A program made the position numbers and the translations under genes. 64,000 nucleotides of DNA. Source: CAYQJL01 sp964573295 (GTDB lineage Bacteria; Eisenbacteria; RBG-16-71-46; CAIMUX01; WJJG01). The notes under the pieces were generated by a model, which ran no database searches, was not told the DNA's origin, and worked only from the letters and a program-made list of their open reading frames with translations. Location of the stretch: positions 11,899 to 75,898 of the forward strand of contig CAZNJE010000017.1 of the NCBI GenBank assembly GCA_964573295.1, written 5' to 3'. Positions within the stretch are counted from its first letter, which is position 1, and every line of letters starts with the position of its first letter. Shown in pieces: positions 40,061 to 50,800 of this stretch.

Positions 40061-41428
40061 ATGTCCCAGGCCTGCCGGCGTCCAGTCATGCTCGTGTCTT
40101 CTGTGCCGGCCAGCACGCCATGCGGTATGCTGGTCGCGCGATTGGCTATTCTGCTGGCCGGTCTGCTCATCGGCACGCTGTCTGGTTCCCCGGCCGGATG
40201 GTTGACCGTCTCGCCCGTCGCGGCGGATGAGTTCCCCATTCCGCAGATTCCCTGGCAACCACGAGGCTATGTTTGCCAGCGGACTCCGGAGCCGATCGAG
40301 ATCGATGGCGCCCTGGAAGAGGCCTGGGACCGGGCCGCCTGGACCGAGCCCTTCGTCGATATCGAGGGGAGTCTCAAGCCCCTCCCCTATCTGAACACGC
40401 GGGCCAAGATGCTGTGGGACGATGACTACTTCTACGTGGCGGCCTTCCTCGAGCAGCCCCATGTGTGGGCTACGCTGCGCAAGCGCGATTCGGTGATCTA
40501 CCACGATGATGATTTCGAGGTCTTCATCGATCCGAACGGTGACACGCACGAGTACCACGAGCTGGAGGTGAATGCCCTGGGCACCGAGTGGGATCTACTC
40601 TTGCTGAAGCCCTATCGTGATGGAGCCCCCGCCGTCGACGCGTGGGACATCCAGGGACTGCAGACGGGCGTGGCCATTCACGGCACACTCAACGATCCCG
40701 GTGACCGTGACGAGGGCTGGTCGATCGAGATCGCGTTTCCCTGGGATGTGCTCGAAGAGTGCGCCCACCGGCCAGTGCCGCCGGATGACGGAGATCTGTG
40801 GCGCGTGAACTTCTCACGCGTGGAGTGGCGGAAAGACGTGATCGGAGACGCCTACGTCAAGGCGAAGGATCCGGCCACCGGTCGCGCGTTCCCCGAGCAC
40901 AACTGGGTCTGGTCGCCCCAGGGGTTGATCGCGATGCACTATCCCGAGATGTGGGGCTACGTGGAGTTTCGCGCTACGGATCCACCGGAGACGGCTTCAC
41001 CGGAGACGACGCCATCACCGATGGATCCATCGGCGGCCTCCCCATCGGCAATGGCTTCCCCGGCGACGGCTCTGGCGCCCTCACCGCCCGAGCAAGACCA
41101 TTACGCGTTCTGTCTTCGCCAGGTCTACTACAAGCAGAAGAACCATCATGCCCGTCACGGCGTCTACGCTACCCGGCTCGAGGATCTCACGGCCGAGGCG
41201 CCCGCGATCCCCAATTGGGAACGATTGCTCGCAGACCTAACCCTGGTGGCGACGCCCGACACTTACGTGATCATGCTCGAGGCGACCGAGGAAACGGACG
41301 GGGCTGAGGGGACCGAGGCGACCGAGGGACTGGAGGCGACTGAGGCGCTCGAGGGGTGGACGCACTTCGTGCGCGAGGACGGAAGGGCGTGGCGACGTCC
41401 CTCTACCGCAACACCGGCGCAACGGTAG
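40061..41428 (+). CDS. Exported protein with CBM9-like domain
   Basis: A 455-residue exported protein. After a signal segment (LARLAILLAGLLIGTLSG), residues 65-310 match the carbohydrate-binding family 9-like fold: IEIDGALEEAWDRAAWTEPF, AKMLWDDDYFYVAAFLEQPH, DDFEVFIDPNGDTHEYHELEVNALG and GWSIEIAFPWDVL. A Pro/Ser/Thr/Ala linker then leads to a small C-terminal domain (HYAFCLRQVYYKQKNHHARHGVY) seen at the ends of related proteins, and an acidic EATEGLEATEALEG repeat. AAGGAGG precedes ATG 40061. It is 10 bp before the symporter and is probably part of its operon. Confidence 0.83.
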   Translation: MSQACRRPVMLVSSVPASTPCGMLVARLAILLAGLLIGTLSGSPAGWLTVSPVAADEFPIPQIPWQPRGYVCQRTPEPIEIDGALEEAWDRAAWTEPFVDIEGSLKPLPYLNTRAKMLWDDDYFYVAAFLEQPHVWATLRKRDSVIYHDDDFEVFIDPNGDTHEYHELEVNALGTEWDLLLLKPYRDGAPAVDAWDIQGLQTGVAIHGTLNDPGDRDEGWSIEIAFPWDVLEECAHRPVPPDDGDLWRVNFSRVEWRKDVIGDAYVKAKDPATGRAFPEHNWVWSPQGLIAMHYPEMWGYVEFRATDPPETASPETTPSPMDPSAASPSAMASPATALAPSPPEQDHYAFCLRQVYYKQKNHHARHGVYATRLEDLTAEAPAIPNWERLLADLTLVATPDTYVIMLEATEETDGAEGTEATEGLEATEALEGWTHFVREDGRAWRRPSTATPAQR

Positions 41429-41437
41429 GAGGCTCGC

Positions 41438-43774
41438 GTGAACCTGACCTGGCTGGACTGGTGCATCGTTGCGGCCGTCCTGCTCTTCATGGGCTCCAGC
41501 GTCCATTTCGGACGGCGCCGCATGCAGAGCGTGGCCGATTTTCTGGCGGCCGGACGCACGGCAGGCCGCTACCTGCTCAGTGTCGCCAGCGGTGTGGCCG
41601 GCTTGGGTGCCATCACGATCGTCGGCCTGCTGGAGATGAACTACGTCGCCGGATTCTCCATGTCCTGGTGGGGGCTCACCATGGGCGTGGTCATCTTGAT
41701 CATGACCGCATCGGGCTGGGTCATCTACCGGTTTCGCGAGACCCGGTCGCTCACCCTGGCCGAGTTCTTCGAACGCCGGTACAGCCGCCGGTTTCGCGTG
41801 TTCGCCGGAATCGTCGCGTTCGGCTCAGGCATCATCAACTTCGGGATCTTCCCCTCCGTGGGCGCGCGGTTCTTCATCCACTTCTGCGGATTGCCTCCCG
41901 AGCTGCATCTGTTGGGATTGACTGTTCCGATGTTCCCGCTCGTCATGATCATGCTGCTGTCGATCGCCCTCTTCTTCGTCTTCTCGGGGGGACAGATCAC
42001 GATCCTGATCGCCGACTTCATACAAGGCGTCTTCGTCAATGTGGTCTTCATCGTGCTGGTGTTGTTCCTGCTCACGCAGATCGAATGGAACCAGATTCTC
42101 GAAGCACTGCAGATGGCGCCGGAGAATGCTTCGCTCATCAATCCGTTCAAGACCGGTCACGTCGAAGACTTCAATCTCGTCTACTTCCTGATCGGGATCT
42201 TCGGCGTCTTCTACGGCGCCATGTCATGGCAGGGAACGCAGGGCTACAACACCTCGGCCAAGAGCGCCCATGAGGCGAAGATGGCCGCCATGCTGAGCAA
42301 CTGGCGCAACTTCCCGCAGAATCTCTTTCTGCTCATCGTGCCGATCATCGCCTACACGGTGTTGCACCATCCCGACTTCGCCGCGATCGCCGAGCATGTT
42401 CGCGCGGTCGTCGGCGGCATCGACAACGAAGCGGTGCAAAGCCAGCTGCGCACGCCGATCGTGTTGACCCACCTGTTGGGCATGGGACTCATGGGCGCCT
42501 TCGCGGCCGTCATGCTGGCGGCCTTCATCAGTACGCACGACACCTACTTGCATTCCTGGGGCAGCATCTTCATCCAGGATATCGTGATGCCGTTTCGCAA
42601 GACGGCGCTGAGTAGCCGCCAGCACTTGCGTGTGTTGCGCTTGTCGATCCTCGGGGTGGCCGTCTTCATCTTCTTCTTCAGCCTGCTGTTCCAGCAGAGC
42701 GAGTACATCTTCCTCTTCTTCGCCATCACCGGCGCCATCTTCGCTGGCGGATCCGGAGCGGTCATCATCGGTGGCTTGTACTGGAAGCGCGGCACGACGG
42801 CGGCGGCCTGGTCGGCTATGCTGGCCGGATCGGCGATCGCCGTTGGGGGTATCTTGATCCACCAGCTGCCCGAGAGCTTGTTCACCGTGTCCCGGGACAG
42901 CGCACCCGCCTTCGAGCGTTCATTCTGGAACGCCTTCGAGTGGCTCTACCACATCAACGGGCAGCAGTACTGGGCGGTGGCGATGTTCGTTTCGAGCCTA
43001 TTGTACGTGGTGGTTTCGCTCGCCGGCCGGGGCAAGCCGGCCGACCTCGACCGTTTGCTGCACCGGGGAATCCATTCCACGGAGGAGAATCACGAAATCC
43101 TCCGGCTCGCCCCTGGGCGGGGTTGGCGGATTCTGGGCATGGGGCGCGAGTTCAGCCGGGGCGACCGCGTGATCTTCATCGTGACCTATGCGTGGACGGT
43201 GCTCAGTACACTCGTCTTCGTCATGGGCACCATCTATAACCTCAGCCACGAGCAAGCCGAACCGGGCGGGGTGCCACTGCCCGCCGCGGTCGAGAGCGAG
43301 GTGGCCGAGCTGAGTGGGTGGGTGGACGAAGGCCGGTTTGTGGAAGCCGAGACTCGGCTGAGTGATCTGCTGGCCGTCGTTCCACCGGAAGGTGAGACGA
43401 GGGTGCGGCGACAACTCGGGCTCTGCTATCTTGGGCAAAAGCGTTTCGATGACGCCAGCGAGGCTCTGGAGGCAGTCGTAGCGCGAACACCGGCTTGGGG
43501 ACAGGCTTGGTCCGAGCTGTCGAAGGCGGCCTACGGCGCGGGCGATATCGAGCGATCTCAGTACGCGGCCGAGATGGGCCGGATCCATCTGGATCGGATG
43601 AGCCGTCTGTGGTCACGGTACTGGTACGTCTACGTCGTCATTCAGGTGGCGCTCTCGAGCTTGGTCGTGCTCTGGTTCAGCCTTGGAGGCGTGCGTGACA
43701 TCCGGCGCATGCTTTCGCGGCTCGACCGGCTGCGGCGGGATGTCACCGATGACGGCCAGGTGCATGGTTCGTGA
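41438..43774 (+). CDS. Sodium:solute symporter fused to a TPR-like domain
   Basis: A 778-residue membrane protein. Residues 1-550 are an SSS-family symporter: SVADFLAAGRTAGRYLLSVAS, GFSMSWWG, GGQITILIADFIQGVFVNVVF, GAMSWQGTQGYNTSAKSAHEAK and AAFISTHDTYLHSWGSIFIQD. After a further membrane segment (about 595-615), residues 620-735 form a soluble helical part with tetratricopeptide-like pairs (AELSGWVDEGRFVEAETRLSDLL, RFDDASEALEAVVARTPAW), and the chain ends in another helix and a basic tail. The tail overlaps a 22-bp repeat array. The fused solute is probably a sugar or sugar derivative, from the neighbouring GH130 and GH38 genes. Confidence 0.85.
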   Translation: MNLTWLDWCIVAAVLLFMGSSVHFGRRRMQSVADFLAAGRTAGRYLLSVASGVAGLGAITIVGLLEMNYVAGFSMSWWGLTMGVVILIMTASGWVIYRFRETRSLTLAEFFERRYSRRFRVFAGIVAFGSGIINFGIFPSVGARFFIHFCGLPPELHLLGLTVPMFPLVMIMLLSIALFFVFSGGQITILIADFIQGVFVNVVFIVLVLFLLTQIEWNQILEALQMAPENASLINPFKTGHVEDFNLVYFLIGIFGVFYGAMSWQGTQGYNTSAKSAHEAKMAAMLSNWRNFPQNLFLLIVPIIAYTVLHHPDFAAIAEHVRAVVGGIDNEAVQSQLRTPIVLTHLLGMGLMGAFAAVMLAAFISTHDTYLHSWGSIFIQDIVMPFRKTALSSRQHLRVLRLSILGVAVFIFFFSLLFQQSEYIFLFFAITGAIFAGGSGAVIIGGLYWKRGTTAAAWSAMLAGSAIAVGGILIHQLPESLFTVSRDSAPAFERSFWNAFEWLYHINGQQYWAVAMFVSSLLYVVVSLAGRGKPADLDRLLHRGIHSTEENHEILRLAPGRGWRILGMGREFSRGDRVIFIVTYAWTVLSTLVFVMGTIYNLSHEQAEPGGVPLPAAVESEVAELSGWVDEGRFVEAETRLSDLLAVVPPEGETRVRRQLGLCYLGQKRFDDASEALEAVVARTPAWGQAWSELSKAAYGAGDIERSQYAAEMGRIHLDRMSRLWSRYWYVYVVIQVALSSLVVLWFSLGGVRDIRRMLSRLDRLRRDVTDDGQVHGS

Positions 43775-43860
43775 CGGCCGGGTGCACGGCTTGTAACGGC
43801 CAGGTGCACGGTTCGTGACGGTCGGGTGCACGGCTTGTAACGGCCAGGTGCACGGTTCGT
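43751..43860 (+). repeat. 22-bp tandem repeat, five copies, with 44-bp period
   Basis: Units at 43751, 43773, 43795, 43817 and 43839 begin GACGGC or AACGGC, and alternate between GGTTCGT and GGCTTGT ends, so the higher order is 44 bp. It starts inside the symporter's last codons and reaches the GH130 leader. Confidence 0.9.
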
Positions 43861-43915
43861 GACGGGCCGTGGTGTGCCAGGCGGGCCGTGCGGCCCAAGA
43901 CAGAATGAGGATGCC

Positions 43916-44887
43916 ATGAGCCAATTGCATCGCGCTCCCGGTGGACCTTTGCTCACGCGAGCGGAGGTGTCATCGTGCGGCCCCAGCATCGAGGATCCCT
44001 CGGCGGTGTTCAATCCCGGCGCGGTCCTCTGGCAAGGCCGGATCCACCTGATGCTGCGCGTGCAGACACGGGGACGGGAGACCTTCCTGGTGATGGCCCG
44101 CAGCGAGGAGGGCACCGCCTTCGACATCGCCCCGGCCCCGGTGGCCATCCCCGCGTTGCAGGCTCAACCGGAACGGGTGTTTCACGCCTACGATCCGCGC
44201 CTCACGGTTCTGGAGGGCTCGGTCCATGGCTTGGTAGCGCTCGACTACGACGACCGCACCGGCCTGGGACTTCTGCGCAGCCAGGATCTCGAGACCTGGG
44301 AGTTCTTGGGCGAGGTCTCGACCGAGGACACCCGCAATGGCGTGCTGTTCCCCGAGCGAATCGGCGGCCGCTATGTGCGGCTGGAACGGCCCAACCGAAT
44401 CGAGCGGCTGGACGGGCCGCGCGGGGGCGACGAGATCTGGCTGGCTACCTCCTCCGACCTGCTGGCGTGGCGGCTGGAAAGACCCGTGGCCCGCGGGCGA
44501 ACGCGCTTCTGGGATGAGCTCATCGGTCCCGGACCGCCCCCGGTCAAGACGACCAGCGGTTGGTTGCTTCTCTACCACGGCATTGCAACCCACTTCGGCT
44601 CGGCCAACATCTATCAGGTGGGCGCCATGTTGCTCGATCTGCAGGATCCATCGGTCGTGCTCGCCCGCACCCGGAACAACATCCTCGAGCCGCGGGAAGA
44701 GTGGGAGCTGTGCGGCCAAGTGCCCAATGTGGTGTTTCCAACCGGCCTGGTGGCGAGCGAGGTGGACGAGACGGGGATGGCCGCCGACGAGAGTCCCTTC
44801 TTGCTCTACTACGGCGCGGCCGACACGGTGGTCGGTCTCGCCACGGGAAAGGTCGCCGATCTCGTGTCGGCCTGTTGGAACGATTGA
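43916..44887 (+). CDS. GH130-type glycoside phosphorylase/hydrolase
   Basis: A 323-residue five-bladed-propeller glycosidase of family GH130, which acts on beta-mannosides, often by phosphorolysis. Seen: FNPGAVLWQGRIHLMLRVQTRGR, HAYDPRLTVLEG with the conserved Asp, VLFPERIGGRYVRLERPN, FWDELIGPGPPPVKTTSGWLLLYHGI, NVVFPTGLV and LLYYGAADTVVGLAT. ATG 43916 has GAGG upstream. It precedes the alpha-mannosidase by 17 bp. Phosphorylase versus hydrolase activity is not decided. Confidence 0.88.
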   Translation: MSQLHRAPGGPLLTRAEVSSCGPSIEDPSAVFNPGAVLWQGRIHLMLRVQTRGRETFLVMARSEEGTAFDIAPAPVAIPALQAQPERVFHAYDPRLTVLEGSVHGLVALDYDDRTGLGLLRSQDLETWEFLGEVSTEDTRNGVLFPERIGGRYVRLERPNRIERLDGPRGGDEIWLATSSDLLAWRLERPVARGRTRFWDELIGPGPPPVKTTSGWLLLYHGIATHFGSANIYQVGAMLLDLQDPSVVLARTRNNILEPREEWELCGQVPNVVFPTGLVASEVDETGMAADESPFLLYYGAADTVVGLATGKVADLVSACWND

Positions 44888-44904
44888 CGAGGGGGAGAGG
44901 GTTC

Positions 44905-47742
44905 GTGGCACGGTTGCCGAAGAAGGTTCACATCGTCTCGCACACCCACTGGGATCGCGAGTGGTACCAGACGTTCCACGAGTTCCGTGTGGATCTCGAG
45001 CGCGTCATGGCGCAGGTTCTGGAGCGGCTCGAGAACGACGACGCATTCCGCCACTTCGTGCTCGATGGCCAGACCCTTTTGCTCGAGGATCACCTCGCAC
45101 TGCATCCGGAGGATGGACCGCGGATCCGCGAACTGGTCGAGCACGGCGCGCTCTCGATCGGTCCCTGGTATGTTCTGCCAGATGAGTTTCTGGTGAGCGG
45201 CGAGGCGATGGTGCGGAATCTCCTGCTGGGCCACTACACCAGCCGGGCGCTGGGGGGGGCTCAAGCGGTCGGTTACCTGCCCGACACCTTCGGGCACTTC
45301 GCGCAACTGCCCCAGATTCTGAAAAGGGCCGGCATCGACTCGTTCATCTACACCCGCGGCAACGGCGACGAACTCGAGACACTGGGTCACGAGTACCGCT
45401 GGCAGGCGCCCGATGGCAGCACGGTGCTGGCGATCCAGCAGTGTCGCGGGTACTGCAACGGCGGGGGGTTGGGCTACGACGAGATCTGGCACGCCCACAC
45501 CCATCGGGAAGCGCGGCCCGAGCGAGCGGTCGAGCAGGTGCGGGAACTCTTCGATGAGATGGCGCGCCTCAGCCGAGGAGACGTCTACCTCCTGAACAAC
45601 GGATGTGATCATTTCCCGCCGCAGCCGCGCTTCGCGGCCGTTCTCGAAAGCTTGCGTGTGGCGTTTCCCGAAGTGGAGTTCGTGCATGGTTCCCTGGCGG
45701 GGTACGTGGCCGAGGTCGAGGCGTCGGGCAGGGCGACCCAGCGCTATCAGGGCGATCTCTTGGGAGGGAAGTATCATCCGATCCTCTCCGGCGTCTGGTC
45801 CGCGCGGATGGAGCTGAAACAGGCCAACGACCGCTGCCAAAGCCTCCTCGCCCAGCAGCTGGAACCGTTGCTGTGCTACACCCATTTCGTTCACGGGCAT
45901 CCCTACCCCGTGGAGATGGCTCGCTCGGCCTGGATGCTCCTGCTGCAGAACCATCCCCACGATTCGATCTGCGGGTGCAGCACCGATGCGGTGCATCGCG
46001 AGATGATGCCCCGTTTCGCGGGCGTGATCGAGACCGGCGAACAACTCATGCGGCGGGCCATGCGGGATCTGGTGCCGCTGTTCGGCCGGCGGGAGGAGGG
46101 AGACCGGGACACGGTCGTCAGCGTTTTCAACCCGCTTCCGTGCGAGCGCGACGAAGTGGTCGAACGCTGGGTGGTGCTGCAGCCCCGGGGGTACGATTTC
46201 GAGCGGCTGGCGCTCTTCGACGAACTGGGGCGGCCGGTTCCCTGCGAGATCGAAGCCCCTCGTTTCGCCGAACGCTTCTGGGGCATCGACTACCGTACCC
46301 AGCTGCGCGGGGAGGATCAGCGCACCCGATACGAAGCCTACCGGGCCAGGTTCAACGAACGAATGAATCGCCCGGCCGCAGAGGCGGACCGGAGTGATGC
46401 CTTTCTGCGCCTACGCTTTCTTGCCGAGAATCTGCCGCCGGTTGGTCACCGGCGGTACGTGTTGCGTGAGGTTTCCTCGGAAGCGGGGCTCACGGGCGAG
46501 GAATCCGCGAAGAAGAAGGACTCTGGACAGAAGCTGGAGCTGGTTCGCGTGAGCGCAGTCGGCGCGGTGACTCTCGAGAACCGGCGGTGCCGGGTGTGTC
46601 TGCATGCCAACGGCACTATCGACTTGACCGAACCGGCCACGGGCCGAACGTACCGGGGCTTGGGGTTCTTGCTGGATCGTGGTGACGCCGGCGACGAGTA
46701 CGACTTCTCGCCGGCCGGTGAGGATGTCACCGGAAGCGAGAACCTCCGGGAGGGAACCCTGCGGATCCTCGAAGCGGGTGGGCTGATCGGGGCCGCGGAA
46801 GCGACGTTCACCCTCGCCTTGCCGAGCGAGCTGTCGCCTGATCGCAAGACGCGGGTGTCGGAGTGCGTGGACTGTCCCGTGACGGTGCGGGTGACGCTAC
46901 GAGGCCAGGATCCCTGCGTTCAGATCAGCATCGAGTTCGAGAACCGGGCCAGGGACCACCGCTTGCAGATCTGTTTCCCCACGCCGCTGTCCGCCGAACA
47001 GGTCGTCACCGACGCACACTTCTACCTCCACGAGCGACCGCTCGTGCCGGAGGGTGGTGATGACTGGGTTCAGCCACATCCGGGCACTCACCCGCAGCAG
47101 GAGTTCTCGATCCTTCGTGACGACGGAGGCGGCTTGGCCGTGCTCGCCCGAGGCTTGCCCGAGATCGAAGGCTACTCAACGCCGGATGGCACGGCGGGCT
47201 TGCGTGTCACCTTGTTGCGATCGGTCGGTTGGCTGTCGAGAGACGACTTCCCAGCGCGCAAGTTCGCCAACGCGGGCCCGACGCTCGAGACACCGGAAGC
47301 GCAGTGCCCGGGCCGGCACCTGTATCATTTGGCTCTGCGAGCGTTCGGTCCCGACGAAGCACTGGCTGAAATCAAGCAGGAGTCGTTGCGCTGGCGGGCC
47401 GAAGTCGTGACCACGCAAGGAATCTTGGAGGGAAGCCTCGCGGGCGAGAGCTTCCTCGTGCGGCACGCGGATCGCCGTGTCGCCGTATCCGCCATCAAAC
47501 GGCACGAAGAGCGTGATACGCTGATCGTACGTGTCTACAACCTTACACGTGACGAAGTTGCCGATCACCTGGAAGTGGGAGCGGCCCTTGTTTCAGCGTG
47601 GAGGACAGACCTTCTGGAGAGGCGCGGAGAATCTCTGGAGCTCGAAGGAGAGAGGATCGTGCCACTAACACTGGGCCCGCACGAGATCGCCACGGTGGAA
47701 ATGGCCTTTCTCAGGACGCGGCCGCCCGGCGCGGATGATTGA
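44905..47742 (+). CDS. GH38 alpha-mannosidase
   Basis: A 945-residue glycoside hydrolase of family 38. Seen: VHIVSHTHWDREWYQTF with the zinc HxHWD, LDGQTLLLEDHL, VGYLPDTFGHFAQLPQIL with the nucleophile Asp, CDHFPPQPRF, HGHPYPVEMARSAWMLLLQNHPHDSICGCSTDAVHREM with the second metal site, and a beta-rich C-terminal half. GTG 44905 is preferred, after a GAGGGGGAGAGG stretch, over an in-frame extension to 44560 that lies inside GH130. Cytoplasmic action on imported manno-oligosaccharides is inferred from the lack of a signal peptide. Confidence 0.92.
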   Translation: MARLPKKVHIVSHTHWDREWYQTFHEFRVDLERVMAQVLERLENDDAFRHFVLDGQTLLLEDHLALHPEDGPRIRELVEHGALSIGPWYVLPDEFLVSGEAMVRNLLLGHYTSRALGGAQAVGYLPDTFGHFAQLPQILKRAGIDSFIYTRGNGDELETLGHEYRWQAPDGSTVLAIQQCRGYCNGGGLGYDEIWHAHTHREARPERAVEQVRELFDEMARLSRGDVYLLNNGCDHFPPQPRFAAVLESLRVAFPEVEFVHGSLAGYVAEVEASGRATQRYQGDLLGGKYHPILSGVWSARMELKQANDRCQSLLAQQLEPLLCYTHFVHGHPYPVEMARSAWMLLLQNHPHDSICGCSTDAVHREMMPRFAGVIETGEQLMRRAMRDLVPLFGRREEGDRDTVVSVFNPLPCERDEVVERWVVLQPRGYDFERLALFDELGRPVPCEIEAPRFAERFWGIDYRTQLRGEDQRTRYEAYRARFNERMNRPAAEADRSDAFLRLRFLAENLPPVGHRRYVLREVSSEAGLTGEESAKKKDSGQKLELVRVSAVGAVTLENRRCRVCLHANGTIDLTEPATGRTYRGLGFLLDRGDAGDEYDFSPAGEDVTGSENLREGTLRILEAGGLIGAAEATFTLALPSELSPDRKTRVSECVDCPVTVRVTLRGQDPCVQISIEFENRARDHRLQICFPTPLSAEQVVTDAHFYLHERPLVPEGGDDWVQPHPGTHPQQEFSILRDDGGGLAVLARGLPEIEGYSTPDGTAGLRVTLLRSVGWLSRDDFPARKFANAGPTLETPEAQCPGRHLYHLALRAFGPDEALAEIKQESLRWRAEVVTTQGILEGSLAGESFLVRHADRRVAVSAIKRHEERDTLIVRVYNLTRDEVADHLEVGAALVSAWRTDLLERRGESLELEGERIVPLTLGPHEIATVEMAFLRTRPPGADD

Positions 47743-47812
47743 CACCTTCCCGGTGCACCCCCATATCGGCTATCCTTAAAGGAGTCGATCGGCAACCAGC
47801 CTGGAGGTGCGC

Positions 47813-50800
47813 ATGCGCCCACCCTCCACACCTCGTTTCCTTGCAGTGGCCATCCCGGTGGTGAGCCTTTGGCTCGCCCTGTCACTGGCCACCCCGCTTG
47901 CCCCCGCCCAGGCGCAATCGCTTGATCTACCGCCACATCCGCGGCTGATCGTCCATGGGGCCGCCGAGAACTCGGGCCGATTGGAAGAGCTGCGCGAACA
48001 GGTCGACGAAACCGGCGATCCAGTGGAGTGGAGTGAGCGCAAGCGTTTGCTGGTGCTGGCGTTTCGCTCTCTGCGGGCCGGGTCGTGGTTCTGGTATCAG
48101 CGCAACCTCGAGTCGCAGTGGGGGCAGTGGCCGATTCGCCAGAACGGACAGTTCCGTTGCCTCGCGACCCTGGCCCTCACCGATCTGCTCATGAAAGACA
48201 AAGGCTCGTTCTATCCGGAATACTCGAGCGGGCGGATCTATGCCCAGAAGGCGAACTCGTTTCTGCACTGGTGGCGCGAGCACGGGCACTACCATTGGGG
48301 GCAAGAGGACGGAGATGACAACCAGCTCGGATATGCCGAGTTGCTTGCCGGGTACGCGCTCTTCTACGACTGGTGCTACGACGCGCTCTCGGTCCCCGAG
48401 CGCGCTTACCATGCCCGGGCCATCTATCACATGCTCACGGATGAGGAGCGCCTCTACCACTTCTCGCAGGGTGACTGGCGTTTCGCGGCCTGGTATGACA
48501 ACAACCACATGGGCGTGATCTTCGGGGCCGCCGGATTGGCGGCCCTGGCCCTGGATCAGGATGATCCCATCTTCAATGCCACCGCGCGCGATTCGATTGC
48601 CTGGTACCGGGAGAAGGCGGCCGAGCGTGTCCGTAACTACTTGAATGTCAGCTATCCGGGGGAAGGCGCCGGCATCGAGGGCATGCTCTACGCGATGTAC
48701 GGTATGAACCTTGCCCTACCCTACGCCCTGGCGACGCAGCGGCTGCGCGCGGTGGATGCCGGCTACGATCCCTTGCCGGCGAGCATGCGCGTGGATGGAC
48801 CGCGCAATGCGTACCAGACGCCCACGTGGTTGTACTATGAGCAGCTCCCATTCAACACGTGTGGGGCCACGCCGCTCAATGATACGTCGGTCCCGCCCTA
48901 CGACCTTCACCCCAGCTTTCGGGCGTGGGCCTGGCTGCCCGCCTTCTCCACGAGTGAGGATCCCAATCTGGGCGCGCCGTTCTTCCACACGATCTACCCG
49001 CCCGCCACGATCGCCGATGCGGTGATGACCGCGTTCGATTACCAGAATCCAACCCCGGCGGATGATCCGTTCGATGTGCGTGAGCCCACGGCCGCCGAGC
49101 CCGAGTGTGTGCCGGGCCGCCTCAATAGCGAGGGCATCCTGCTGGCCTGGCCGGAGTCGACGTTCCACCCCACCCTCGATCCGGCCGACCTGCCACCGAG
49201 CGCCTACTTCGCCGGGCGCGGCGTCACCTACTTCCGAACGGGCGTGCAGTTGCTGAAGCCCGACGGCACGCTCGACTGGAAACCCGATTCTTGTTTGATC
49301 ACGTTCGAGTGCCGCCGGCCACCGACCTATCCGCCAGGGTACAATCGCTGGAGGGGCCACACCCAGCAGGACGTCAATCACTTCACCTTGTTCTTCGCGC
49401 GGCAACCCCTCTTCTACGATACCGGCTATGCCGGATGGGGAGACTATCCTTCCTTCTTCTCACGCGGCCACAACCTGCATCAGATTCGGATCGGGGGCGG
49501 CTCCTGGCAGGACTTCACCGAGTACTTCGCCATGGGAGAGCCCATCGGGTCGGTGATCGGCTCGGGCGTGGGGCCGTCGATGGCCGGCGGGATCAACACC
49601 GACTGCTGGTCATCGGATGTGCTTCGCAGCGTGCGGCGCATGGTCGTGTTGCCCCGGCCGGGTGAGCCGGCGCCGTACGTCTTGCTGCATGACGACTTTG
49701 AGCTCGCTTCGGAAGGAAGGGTGCGGGCCATCATGCACACGGCGAACGAAGTCGAGGGCGGCACAGCCAACATGCCGCAGATCGAGGGCAATGTCGCCCG
49801 CTGGCACAAGGAAGATGCCCGGGCCGTTCTGGCGTTTCTCTCTCCGCAGTCGATGGATGTGTCGACCGGTCCACTGGCGCCCAGTGATACGACCGACTGG
49901 CCGGTTCATTGGGAGATCATGGCAGAAGTGCCGGAGGCCGGTACCCGCCATCAGATCGTGAGCCTGGTGGAGCCTCGCTATACCGACGACCCCGGTCAGG
50001 AACTGCTCGATGCGACCTTGACGATATCGACCAGCGATCCGCAAGGCCTGGCCTATCAGATCGACAGCGGCCGGCTCATCGATGTCGTCGCCTTCCGTCC
50101 CTATGATCGCACCGGGATCTGGTGGATCTATCCTGAGGGCCTTGATCCGATCCAGGTCGAAGGCGGGAGCCTGGTGGTGATTCGATTCGACGAATCCCTT
50201 GACGGTGGTGACGGCATTCGTGGTGACCGTGCTCGTGGCGACCGTGCTCGTGGTGACCGTGCTCGTGGCGACCGCAGCCGCGCCGACCGCAGCCGCGCCG
50301 ACCGCATCGGCGGCGACCACATCGGCGGCGGCCACATCCGCGGCGGACTGCTGAGCGGGGGAGGACGAGTCACCTATGGGGGGCGTTTGATCGCCGCAGT
50401 ATCCGGCGATGCCGCAACCTCCTTCTCTTTCGCGGAGGCCGGCGCGGCGATCTGGAACGAGGCCGTGACGTGCAACGAGAGCGCGGCGCCCCGCTGTGTC
50501 TTGAATGCCGTGTCTCCCGCGACGTTGACCATCAACGGCCGCCCGGCACCGGTGTCGATTCTGGCGGGAGACGACGCGGTGCCCGGGACCGAGATGGATG
50601 ACGAAGAGGGCGGATCGGTTGGAGTGGACGGGTCGGACGGATCGGACGGATCGGACGGATCGGACGGGTCGGACGGATCGGACAGACCGGACGGCACCGC
50701 CGGCCGAACCGGACCCGACGTGCGACTCATTCCCAATCCTCTCCAGCGGGGTGATCAGATTCTCTGGAGCACGAAGAGCACGAAGGATGAGCCGCTCACG

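Noticed and set aside
43751..43860. Possible CRISPR array or attachment site
   Set aside because: Units abut directly, with a 44-bp higher order; no integrase or cas gene.
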